Shown here: positions 27,053-36,014 of the stretch, one piece after another
Layout: each line of letters opens with the position of its first letter
How positions within the stretch are numbered: the first letter of the stretch is position 1
From: Bin80 sp964291275
GTDB taxonomy: Bacteria; Bacteroidota; Rhodothermia; Rhodothermales; Bin80
Direction: 5' to 3'
DNA length: 64,000 bases
NCBI GenBank assembly: GCA_964291275.2
Contig: OZ219800.1
Span: forward strand, 1,178,001 to 1,242,000
Position numbers and translations under genes: made by a program
The notes under the pieces: model-generated
Database searches by the model: none
What the model was told of the DNA's origin: nothing
Seen by the model: the letters and a program-made list of their open reading frames with translations, nothing else

Positions 27053-28958
27053 TAATTAAACTCATCTCCCACCTCATCGCGTTCGGTTACTTTCTCCGTT
27101 TGCAGAAGAAAAGGATTCTGTCTGCTGTATGCATTATAGGCTCCAAATGAGAATGTGCGATGGGCCCACCGTAGAGTTCGTTTCATTTGTATGGATAAAT
27201 CAAGGCGATGATAAGCTCGCGCCCGGACCGAATTTCGATCACCAAACACCTGTAATACCCGCGAATTGTCCTGCTCAAAAAAATCCATTGCTCCACCTGG
27301 ATCATGCCGCAATCCATAGGCATGACCAACGGGCAACCAGACTGCTTGACCAGTGCCATAGACCCAGACGGCGGACAGTTCAATAGATTGGCTTAATCGC
27401 CAGATGGCGGCCGCCGACACATCATGCAAACGGTCAAACCGGGAAGGAAAAGTTCGTCCACCGTTGAGAGCAGGAAATTTTCGGCGTGTCTTCGTCATAC
27501 TGTATCCGATCCACCCCGTGACCCGTCCAGTACTCTTCCTAACAAACAGTTCTCCCCCATATGACCAGCCTTTTCCACTCTCAATCTGATCCTGCCAAGC
27601 GTCTCCCGATAAATTATGAATTCGAGCACCTTCGGTGTACTCAATCTGGGAATTCATCCATTTGTAGAAACTCTCCACCGTAACTTCGTATGTTCTTCGG
27701 GAAGAATTCCACGCAAAGCCAGAGGCCACTTGAGTCGCATTCTGGGGGCGTACTTGATCCGTTGCAGGAACCCACAAATCCAGGGGAAGGGATAGCCCAC
27801 TCGCAACGGGCAACAAATGTGAATTCTGTTTCAATACGGTAAACGATGTTTTGAGGGCTAAATTTGCCGCGAATTTCCACCGAACATTGAACCTGGGTTG
27901 AAGAGAGTAATATTGCCGGTCTTTGACGAAAAAACCTGAAGCTCGAACCCCAGCATTCACGGATACATTTGAGAGTAGTTTGACTTCATCTTCAACATAA
28001 GTATGTGCTTCAAACGCTCTGATCCGATGATCTGGATTATACACCGTATCTACTGGAGCAATATCAATACCGAATTCCCGCTCTGAAACTACCCCTGTGT
28101 TGTATGTATGTACGGTGCCTCCTGCGCCGAATCGTATGTAATGGACAGGGTTCGGAACCCAATCAAAATCCATCCGACCGATAATATCAGTAATTCCGGA
28201 CAAAAAGCTGGAACGAGAGAAACGCTGTATGTCAGAACTATCATCAAGTAGCCTGACCTCTTCCTGGCTTCGTATTCCGGTCCGATAGCGTGTATACCCC
28301 AGCAATGCGTTGGAAAAAAATTGCGCCCCCCATACACGATTCCAACGCGCGGTAGCCGTCAGGTTACGCCACCCAAGATTTTCACGCTTGCGATGCTGTT
28401 CATTGCTGGACTCTTGATTGCCACCTTTTCGCCGATACCCATGATCATGCCCAGCATAAAAACTCAGATAGAACCGATCGTTGCTGGAAGTGATGTAGTT
28501 GACCTTCGCGCTGGTGTCATAGAAATAATACCCGGTCCCCTTATTTTCGTCAAGGAAGGGGGACACCAACAAATCAAGATAGGTTCGCCTTGCGGCGACA
28601 ATAAATGAAGCTCTATCCTTTTTGATCGGTCCCTGAAAGGTGAACCTTGAAGCGACAATTCCCACGGATGCCGTCCCTTCAAACTCTTTCATATTCCCCT
28701 CTTCCATGGTCAGATCAACCACCGAAGATAAACGGCCTCCGTAACGGGCTGGGATTCCCCCCTTGATCAACGTCACATCCTTAATCGCATCACTGTTGAA
28801 TACACTGAGGAAACCATACAGGTGACTGGGATTGTACACCGTGACTCCGTCCAGCAAGACCAAATTCTGGTCAGGACTGCCTCCACGAACATACAAGCCC
28901 GAAGTCCCTTCTCGGCCCGACTGGACCCCAGGGAGTAACTGAAGCGTCTTAAAAATAT
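27053..28958 (-). pseudogene. TonB-dependent receptor, middle and C-terminal part, cut by two ISs
   Basis: Beta-barrel and most of the plug of an outer-membrane TonB-dependent receptor. Plug motifs directly after the cut: KTLQLLPGVQSG, LYVRGGSPDQNLVLLDGV, YNPSHLYGFLSVFNSDAI, GGIPARYGGRLSSVVDL. The barrel continues to residue about 630, ending GDEFN at a stop supplied by the IS. The missing tail, about 20 residues ending NYRLEF, lies across the IS at 25070-25142. The N-terminus lies across the ISL3 element at 30366-30881. Removing both ISs gives one uninterrupted frame of 827 codons. The ligand is unknown. As it stands the fragment has no signal peptide and no terminal aromatic residue, so it cannot be a working receptor. 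Confidence 0.9.
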
Positions 28959-30365
28959 GGCCCTTCACCCAATATTATGACGAGATCTGTAAATTCAGGA
29001 AAATTCGGTATAAGGTGGTCATGACAGTAGTGTTTATGTGCTCTATTTTTGGTCGTTATTCTGGGGAAAATTTCACTTGAAACAGATGCGAATACAATGA
29101 AAAAGGATGAGGCGAGTATCCATAGGAGTATAGGGCTTGAATCGCCTTGGGAGATTTCAGAGGATCGTTATGATGATAAGGATCGGGTACGGCGGGTAAC
29201 GGTGATCTGCACGGATACATCATTGCTGTCATGTCCGAAGTGTAAGGCGGCTTGTTCCTTTTATGATTTGCGCGAGGCACGTTCCTGGCGGCACTTAGAT
29301 ACCTGTACCTATCGTACGGAGTTGATTGCCCGGGTTCCGCGTGTAAAGTGTCGAGCGTGTGGAGTTCGGACGGTGCAGGTTCCTTGGGCATCGTCGAGTT
29401 CCCGGCACACCTTTGACTTTGAAGAGATGGTAATTGGATGGCTTAGGGATGCGAGTGTATCCGCAGTATCGCGGCAGCTCGGCGTGGGATGGAAAGTGAT
29501 TTCAAGGATCATGGAGCACGCGGTAGAGCGAGGACTTCGGCGCAGACAAACGGAGATTATTCCGCACATTTGCGTGGATGAGACCTCCTTCCGTAAGCGA
29601 CATAAATACGTTACGGTCGTTTCCGATGCAAAGGCAGGCAGGGTCCTGTATGTGGGGATCGGACGCACGAAAGCGGTGCTAAAGCGCTGGTATTTAAGTC
29701 TCACACCAGAACAATTGGCGGGGATTGAGAGCGTGAGCATGGACATGTGGCCCGCCTACATCTCTGCCACCTTGGCGTGTGTAGCTGATGCAGCGAAGAA
29801 GATTGCGTTTGACCGGTTTCATGTGGCGAAGTATCTGGGGGAGGCCGTGGACAAAGTGCGTCGGCAAGAGCACAAGGCTTTACGCGCCGAAGGAGATACG
29901 ACCCTCACCGGAAGTAAGTACGACTGGCTAACGAACCGGGAAAATATGTCCAAGAAGCAGAAAGCGCGGTTTCAATCGTTGAAGAACAGTTCGTTGAAAA
30001 CCGCCCGGGCGTGGGCCATCAAGGAGATGGCACGAAATTTATGGCATTATGTACATCCCACCTGGGCCCGCAAGGGCTGGAAAAGATGGCTTTCCTGGGC
30101 CATGCGCTGCCGCTTGGAGCCGGTCAAGGAAGCCGCCAAAACCATTAAAAACCACCTGTGGGGAATCATCAATGCAATTATTCTCAAGGTCAGCAATGGC
30201 CCGGCCGAAAGCATCAACAGCCGAATAAAAACAGTCAAAGTACGCGCCCGCGGATTCCGAAATAATGAACGATTTGCAACCGCCATTTACTTCCATCTCG
30301 GAGGCTTGGACCTCTCCCCCAGAATGAAATGAAAATTGCGTTTTCACAAGATTGGCCCAAGACCC
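28959..30365 (+). mobile_element. ISL3-family insertion sequence, 1407 bp
   Basis: Complete element flanked by a perfect 8-bp duplication AAAAATAT (28951-28958 and 30366-30373), the duplication length known for ISL3. Its imperfect terminal repeats are GGCCCTTCACCCAATATTATG (written in two runs: GGCCCTTCACCC, AATATTATG) and GGGTCTTGGGCC, AATCTTGTG, matching at 14 of 21 positions. It holds one transposase gene and is inserted in the plug-domain codons of the TonB-dependent receptor. Confidence 0.95.
29097..30332 (+). CDS. ISL3-family transposase
   Basis: 411 residues from the ATG at 29097 (the frame is open from a TTG at 29049, but ATG is preferred by length). The N-terminal zinc ribbon of ISL3 transposases is clear: CPKCKAACSFYDL and VKCRACGVRTVQVPW, with a helix-turn-helix after it (VSAVSRQLGVGWKVISRIM). 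The DDE core is HICVDETSFRKRHKYVTVV (first Asp), SVSMDMWPAYISA (second Asp) and GPAESINSRIKTVKVRARGF (Glu near residue 380). The gene is intact. Four decayed relatives lie elsewhere in the window (13604, 23499 and 31400 regions), so the family has a long history here. Confidence 0.95.
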   Translation: MKKDEASIHRSIGLESPWEISEDRYDDKDRVRRVTVICTDTSLLSCPKCKAACSFYDLREARSWRHLDTCTYRTELIARVPRVKCRACGVRTVQVPWASSSSRHTFDFEEMVIGWLRDASVSAVSRQLGVGWKVISRIMEHAVERGLRRRQTEIIPHICVDETSFRKRHKYVTVVSDAKAGRVLYVGIGRTKAVLKRWYLSLTPEQLAGIESVSMDMWPAYISATLACVADAAKKIAFDRFHVAKYLGEAVDKVRRQEHKALRAEGDTTLTGSKYDWLTNRENMSKKQKARFQSLKNSSLKTARAWAIKEMARNLWHYVHPTWARKGWKRWLSWAMRCRLEPVKEAAKTIKNHLWGIINAIILKVSNGPAESINSRIKTVKVRARGFRNNERFATAIYFHLGGLDLSPRMK

Positions 30366-30881
30366 AAAAATATCTGTCTCTCCCGCCAAAACAGGGAGTG
30401 CCCGGATGGTTCCGACCTGCAACTTGATCTGACTCATCTGAACGGACTCTACTGACGATTCCCCGACTGCAATGACTTCCACCTCACCAAGCCTGGTGGC
30501 CTCGGGGTTTAATTCAATGTTCAACCGAAGGTCTTCTGTCAGTGTCTGATTCAGCGTACGGGAGAGGTAGCCAACATGGGAAACGACGAGTCGCACGGAA
30601 TCCGCAGGAACCGAGAGGCTAAAAAACCCATAGCGGTTGGTCGTTGTCCCAATACCTATATCTGGCGCATGAACGGTCGCTCCGATTAAACTTTCAGTAC
30701 TCTCGGCATCTACCACAAATCCACTAATTACATATCTGTCTTGTTCGTTATTCTGTTCAAGTTGCTGGTCAATCAATATCTCGCTCGCAGTTGCTTTGAT
30801 CAGCAAATGGTTGGCGCTGGTTTCCTGGGACCAGCAAACCAGGAGGAGACAATAGACTACGGCTGAGAAACATCTGAGCAT
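30366..30881 (-). pseudogene. TonB-dependent receptor, N-terminal part
   Basis: First 172 codons of the receptor broken by ISL3. A signal peptide (FSAVVYCLLLVCWSQETSA) is followed by a carboxypeptidase-regulatory-like domain (VISGFVVDAESTESLIGATV, GFFSLSVPADSVRLVVSHVGYL). The start of the plug reads IRALPVLAGETDIF, and the frame then enters the IS. The usual plug continuation (KTLQLLPGV) is found on the other side at 28950. The truncated frame runs into IS sequence and stops at 30039. Confidence 0.9.
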
Positions 30882-31284
30882 GGACGTATTCAGATCATTG
30901 GACCTTGATAGATCAACTGAATCCCCGATGATAACCTAACACGAGTGGAGCTTTAACCTCCTCCAAGAACAGTTATAACCTCAATTCAAGCCTTCTGTTG
31001 ATTCTGATAATAAGACTGGTCTATGTGATGTTCGTATGGTAATCCAGTTACCCCGCCCAAAGTTGCAGTATGTTCGCTACTAGTGCCTCTTCCACGCCTT
31101 CTCCTTTGGCCCATGTTGATAATCTGCCAGATCCACTATTGCTACCATAGGAAGTCGTTACTGTTACATCTACTGACGCGGTGTGTCTGTCCAGCGACAA
31201 TTAAAAGTTTCCTTTCAGTTCAATCGGGACGAATGGAGTTTTCGTGCGTGAACGCGCAAATTATTTTCCATTCAGTCTCTGGCG
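30882..31284. other. Intergenic region upstream of the broken receptor
   Basis: About 400 bp that should carry the promoter of the receptor operon on the minus strand. I see no riboswitch-like fold, no convincing ORF and no confident promoter box. A 107-codon plus-strand frame (31083-31406) has no protein-like composition over most of its length. Confidence 0.4.
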
Positions 31285-31475
31285 ATGATCACAGATCAGC
31301 AAGCAAAACTTTTAGACAAGTTGGTAAACAAGGACAAAATGTCAGTCAAAACAGCCGCTGCGAAAATTGGGGGTTTAATATTTTTCATGGCTCTTCACCT
31401 TTTTAGTGGAGAACTGGATCTCTACCCAGATGGCATCCGAAATCGATCTCTCCATTAAAAAGATGAAGACCGAAA
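31285..31475 (+). pseudogene. Chimeric IS debris: IS21-like istA start joined to an ISL3 tail
   Basis: A 57-codon frame (31285-31458) begins MITDQQAKLLDKLVNKDK then MSVKTAAAKIG, the pattern of the N-terminal helix-turn-helix of IS21-family IstA (ITDQQ...K...AAAKAGM). It then changes abruptly near 31400 to sequence matching the 3' end of the ISL3-type remnant (GAACTGGATCTCTACCCAGA here; GGACTGGATCTCTACCCAGA at 23980). Similarity to the ISL3 right end continues to about 31475. No whole IS21 element is present. Confidence 0.55.
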
Positions 31476-31631
31476 AATTCAACGTTCCAGTGTGAATCAC
31501 TTGGCTGGCAAGCAGCGCTGAGGCTGCCCCCCCTAGTGCACGGAAATTGAAATTCACGATTAGAGACCACTCACACCAATCAAGGGAATAGGCAGCATTC
31601 ACTCTGGCCTGATGCTGAACTCATTTTCAGA

Positions 31632-34600
31632 TCAGTCAGAGTGTCCACGACGAAGCAAGAAGCCCATGCGATGATGCAGCATCATGAGGGCCGGCACCAG
31701 CATCATCAGGATTACCGTGGCAAACAGCACACCAATACCGAGGCTTACTGCCATCGGAATGAGGAATTGTGCCTGCGTACTCTGCTCAAGGATAAGTGGG
31801 AGCACTCCCAAGAACGTTGTTACTGACGTAAGCAGGATTGGCCGAAAACGCACTTTTCCCCCTTCCCAAATTGCCTCCTCCATAGACATCCCCGCCCGAC
31901 TCCTTTTGTTAATGTAATCAATCAGCACCAGCGAATCATTAATTACAATTCCGCTTAGCGCAACAATTCCCCACAGGCTGAGCGTACTCAGGCTCAGACC
32001 CATAAAAATATGTCCAATCAGAGCGCCAACAAATCCAAATGGAACTATGGCTAGGATGATAAATGGTTGAACATAGGAACGAAAAGGAATTGCCAAAAGT
32101 GCATACATCACAAACAAAGCAATAATAAAACCTCTGGCAAGCGCATCCATAGCATCCGCTTGCTGGCGCTGCTCGCCTTCGAAACTCACGCGGAATCCCG
32201 GAATTTCCCCCTGCATCTCCGGGATGATTGTTGACTCCAAACGGTCCAAGACTTCGTTTAATGTGGCCTCTTCTTCGTTTACATCTGCAGATATCGTGAT
32301 CACACGCCGACGGTCACGCCGATAAATACTGGCCGGACCAGTACCAAAGCTCACTTCGGCAACTTCGCTGAGAGGGACCTCAGCTCCGGCGGGCGTACGG
32401 ATACGGAGGCGCTTCAGGTCCTCTGGGCTGTTGCGTTCCTCCTCCGGCAAACGAGTCATCACACGAACGTCGTCTCTTCCTCTTTGAATGCGCAAAGCTT
32501 CAGCACCAAAAAAGGCATTGCGCACCTGCTGTGCCATATCTTCAAACGTCAGACCAAGAGAGCGTGACTCTGGAAGTAGTTCTAACTGAACCTCACGTTT
32601 CCCTCGGTCCCGATCGTCGTCAATATTGGAGACCCCCGAAATACTCGTGAGTTCATCCCGGAAGCGTATCGCTGCCTCCTCCAATACCTGCGGAGTAGAC
32701 GCGGTCAGTTCAGCCCGGATGCTACTTCCAAGAGATATAAGTGAGGCTTGGAATACAAGGGAGCTTACACCAGGAATTTCGCCCACTTTATCCCGCCATA
32801 TCTCCTCGAACCTGAGTGCAGGAAACTTCCGTGTCTCGGCACTTGTCAGTTCAAAACTGACCTCGCCCAGGTGGGGCTGGACAATGAGATGTTGATCGGC
32901 CGACATCGGCTCCAACATAAGAGAGGGCTGGTCACCGACCACGGTCATCGTATTCGTTACCACAGGCGAATGATTCTCTGGGAGACTGGCTTGTAATTCG
33001 GCAGCAGCCTCATGACCCTGTGCTTCCAGCAATTCGGCAATCTGCTGCATCCGTTCAGCAGTAGTGCCTGGCGGCATTTCGATGCGAGCCGTTACAACTT
33101 CGCCTTCAATCTCAGGAAGAAAAACAAACTGGATCAATCCACTACCCACAATTGTGAGAGACAAACCAATCAGGATCACAGAACTGACCAGCACTAGAAT
33201 GTAACGGCGGGTGGTAAACCGCAGTACGCGATCTAACGGACCATGTGTGAAGCGTTCCAAGGCCCGCGTCGTAGCAGACTGAATGAGATTCAGTCGTCGA
33301 GCTATCCTGCCAGAACTCTTCTTCCTTTTCATGTGCGATAGATGCGCAGGCAGGATGAAGAGTGATTCGATCAGAGAAAAGACCAGAACTGTGATCGCAA
33401 CCGTCGGAATAGAGGCCATTAACTTGCCAATGGCCCCCGGGACAAACAGCATTGGCGAAAATGCAGCAATGGTCGTTAAGACTGCAAAGGTCACGGGAAT
33501 GCAAAGACGCTGGGCCCCTTGAACCGCAGCTCGTATCGGGGGTACCCCACGCTCCTGCTCTCTGAATATGCTTTCTCCGATGACAATCGCATCATCAACC
33601 ACAATACCAATTGCAATGATGAAGGCAAACAAAGAGGTCATATCAATGGAGACTCCAAGAAAAGCCATGACCGAAAACGTGCCGATAAAGCACACCAACA
33701 GTCCAAAGGAAGTCCATAATGCCAATTGAAGATTCATAGAGAGGACAAGAGCCAAAGTCACCAGTATGAAACCCGCAATTCCATTCCTAATCAACAGATT
33801 GAGACGGCTTTCGAGGTAATAGTGTTCGTTCCGCCACGTATCCACGGAGATTCCCTCAGGCAACTGAGAGCGGAGGTCAGTCAAGTACGCTTCGGTGGCT
33901 TCAGCGATATCCGAAACCCGCTCGTCCCCGGAACGGGAAACCGAGACCAACACCGCCGGCTGTCCTCCAAATCGCGCAATCAAGTTATCCTCCTTAAATC
34001 CATCTGTTACCGTGGCGAGATCACTTAGGCGAACACTTGCACCCGTCGGACTTGCCAGAACGATTATCTCCTCAAAATCTCTTGCAGTGTACCTCTGTCC
34101 TTTTGAACGAACCAGAATCTCTTCACTTCGGGTCTCTAGGCTACCTCCAGGCAGATCCAGACTCCCACGTCCTACAGCAGCCGCTATGTCAGATAGACGT
34201 AGTCCATAGGCAGCCAACGTATTCTCGGAGACTTCAATTGATATCTCGTAGTCTCGCACTCCCGTCAAGCGCACAAAGGAAATTTCGTCAAGCGCTGTCA
34301 GGTCATCCTTGACCTGTTCCGCCAGCGCCTTGAATGTGTGCTCACTGGCATCCCCGTAAATGGCGATCTGGAGCACATTTCTGCGGTTGGTCAACTCCCG
34401 CACAACCGGGCGCTCCACTTCGGCGGGAAATGTATTGATGCGATCCACACCACTCTTGATATCATTGAGCGCCTTGTCAACATCTGCGCCCAACTTGAGG
34501 CTTGCGGTCACCACTCCTACATTTTCTGCTGCAACCGACGAGATTTGATCAATGCCATCAATCCCTTCAATAGCCTCTTCAATGCGTCGCACGACTCCGT

Positions 34601-34784
34601 CTTCTACTTCTTCCGGGGAAGCACCGAGATAATCCGTCCGAATTTCGACGGATTCAAGACTGGCCTCCTGAAAAATCTCCTGCGGAATCCTAGACACGTT
34701 CAGGAGTCCGAGGAACAGAATCAGCAACATCAGCAGGTTCGCTGCGACACTGTTCTGTGCCATATATGCAATGGCTTTTTTCAT
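31632..34784 (-). CDS. RND-family efflux transporter permease
   Basis: Inner-membrane proton-driven pump subunit of a tripartite efflux system; 1050 residues, the normal length for AcrB-like proteins. The first helix starts MAQNSVAANLLMLLILFLGL. Twelve helices in two halves are seen, with large periplasmic loops after TM1 and TM7. The proton-relay helix TM4 carries IIAIGIVVDDAIVIGESIFREQERG with paired Asp. The second-half counterpart is GIVINDSLVLIDYINKR. Motifs such as YLGASPEEVEDGVVRRIEEAI resemble the HAE1-like clade common in Bacteroidota. It is the last gene of a three-gene operon, 12 bp behind the adaptor. Substrates cannot be inferred. Confidence 0.94.
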   Translation of the reverse strand: MKKAIAYMAQNSVAANLLMLLILFLGLLNVSRIPQEIFQEASLESVEIRTDYLGASPEEVEDGVVRRIEEAIEGIDGIDQISSVAAENVGVVTASLKLGADVDKALNDIKSGVDRINTFPAEVERPVVRELTNRRNVLQIAIYGDASEHTFKALAEQVKDDLTALDEISFVRLTGVRDYEISIEVSENTLAAYGLRLSDIAAAVGRGSLDLPGGSLETRSEEILVRSKGQRYTARDFEEIIVLASPTGASVRLSDLATVTDGFKEDNLIARFGGQPAVLVSVSRSGDERVSDIAEATEAYLTDLRSQLPEGISVDTWRNEHYYLESRLNLLIRNGIAGFILVTLALVLSMNLQLALWTSFGLLVCFIGTFSVMAFLGVSIDMTSLFAFIIAIGIVVDDAIVIGESIFREQERGVPPIRAAVQGAQRLCIPVTFAVLTTIAAFSPMLFVPGAIGKLMASIPTVAITVLVFSLIESLFILPAHLSHMKRKKSSGRIARRLNLIQSATTRALERFTHGPLDRVLRFTTRRYILVLVSSVILIGLSLTIVGSGLIQFVFLPEIEGEVVTARIEMPPGTTAERMQQIAELLEAQGHEAAAELQASLPENHSPVVTNTMTVVGDQPSLMLEPMSADQHLIVQPHLGEVSFELTSAETRKFPALRFEEIWRDKVGEIPGVSSLVFQASLISLGSSIRAELTASTPQVLEEAAIRFRDELTSISGVSNIDDDRDRGKREVQLELLPESRSLGLTFEDMAQQVRNAFFGAEALRIQRGRDDVRVMTRLPEEERNSPEDLKRLRIRTPAGAEVPLSEVAEVSFGTGPASIYRRDRRRVITISADVNEEEATLNEVLDRLESTIIPEMQGEIPGFRVSFEGEQRQQADAMDALARGFIIALFVMYALLAIPFRSYVQPFIILAIVPFGFVGALIGHIFMGLSLSTLSLWGIVALSGIVINDSLVLIDYINKRSRAGMSMEEAIWEGGKVRFRPILLTSVTTFLGVLPLILEQSTQAQFLIPMAVSLGIGVLFATVILMMLVPALMMLHHRMGFLLRRGHSD

Positions 34785-34796
34785 ATCGGTAAGCTC

Positions 34797-35975
34797 CTAC
34801 TTCTCTACCCCAGCCCGTACGCGCATACCGTCAGTTACGACATTCAGCATATTGGTCACGACCGAGTCCCTCTCCGTGACTCCACTCAGAACATAGACGG
34901 TATCCTCCACTTCTTGAATAACTTCAACGGGTTGCCCATACAGGCGGCCCCCACGAACCACCCAAACCTCACCCGCTTCCTTGAGGGCTTCGCGGGGCAA
35001 CATGTAGTATTGATCAAAGTGCCGGCCTTCCAGATATGCCGTAACGAACGTACCCACCAAAAGAGGTGGACGCACATTACTCCTCTCATATGGCCTCTGC
35101 ACACGAACGATCACATTCAGGGTTCGCGTCAACTCAGACAGAGCACCTTCCGTGCGATGAACGACCCCCATCCATTCATGCTCGGCACCAGCATAACGGG
35201 CAATAAGTCTTGCACGTGTAGAGGGGGATTCACGACCGAGTAAGTCTCCCAACAAGGTCAAATCACGACCTGAAACGGACACGCTGATCTCGACCGCATC
35301 CGTCCCGTAATAAGAACCGATCATATGCCCTGACCCAACAAACTGCCCAAGCCCTGCACCCTTGGTTCGTAATCGTCCATTATACGGTGCAACGACTCTT
35401 GTCCTGCTCAGACGCATCTCAGCATCGCGAAGGCGTGCCTGAGCACTCTGAAGCTGTGCAACCGCAACCTTCCAATGCGGCTCCTTGAAGACAAGACTCC
35501 CGAGCTCAGTGCTGTCGGCCGGCCTATGCACACCTGTCCGGCTCTCCAGAAGCCTCCATTCCTGCTTTGAAATTGCCATCTCTTCTTCGGCCCTGAGCAA
35601 ATCGAACTGTCGCTGAACTACCTCGGCTCGGGCAACGACGACCGCGTTGGCGTAATCAGTCGAATCAATCCTGAGCATCTCTTGACCCTGACGGAAAGAG
35701 CCGCCAGTAACGAACTCCTCTGCCACCCAGGTGATCTTTCCCCCAACTTCAGCTACAAGGGCCACTTCCTGCAGCGGTCGAACCGTTCCATTCCCCAGTA
35801 TCTTGACACGTCCATCTTGCGACTTAGGTACAACCGTGGTGACAATAGGAACGGCCTGATTCGGCGTAGTTTCTGGAGAACTATTGCGTGGCCTCGGCAA
35901 CATCATGGCCAAAACTATGACGCATGCAACAACGACGACAGTACCGACAACAAATACGAGTCTTCCTCGCTTCAT
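34797..35975 (-). CDS. RND efflux periplasmic adaptor (membrane fusion protein)
   Basis: Links the inner-membrane pump to the outer-membrane channel. The 392-residue protein has an N-terminal membrane anchor (LVFVVGTVVVVACVIVLAMML) and a lipoyl/barrel-sandwich start (VRPLQEVALVAEVGGKITWV, FRQGQEMLRIDS). A helical hairpin follows (residues 105-190), then the lipoyl return TRVVAPYNGRLRTKGAGLGQFV, a beta-barrel and a membrane-proximal domain. The order anchor-lipoyl-hairpin-lipoyl-barrel is that of AcrA/HlyD proteins. It lies 39 bp after the channel gene and 12 bp before the pump gene. Confidence 0.93.
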   Translation of the reverse strand: MKRGRLVFVVGTVVVVACVIVLAMMLPRPRNSSPETTPNQAVPIVTTVVPKSQDGRVKILGNGTVRPLQEVALVAEVGGKITWVAEEFVTGGSFRQGQEMLRIDSTDYANAVVVARAEVVQRQFDLLRAEEEMAISKQEWRLLESRTGVHRPADSTELGSLVFKEPHWKVAVAQLQSAQARLRDAEMRLSRTRVVAPYNGRLRTKGAGLGQFVGSGHMIGSYYGTDAVEISVSVSGRDLTLLGDLLGRESPSTRARLIARYAGAEHEWMGVVHRTEGALSELTRTLNVIVRVQRPYERSNVRPPLLVGTFVTAYLEGRHFDQYYMLPREALKEAGEVWVVRGGRLYGQPVEVIQEVEDTVYVLSGVTERDSVVTNMLNVVTDGMRVRAGVEK

Positions 35976-36014
35976 GATCGCGAAATATACTTGAACAGCG
36001 ACATCAACGGAAAT

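Noticed and set aside
34338..35243. 301-codon plus-strand frame across the RND pump and adaptor genes
   Set aside because: Antisense of strongly supported efflux genes; no start signal or domain.
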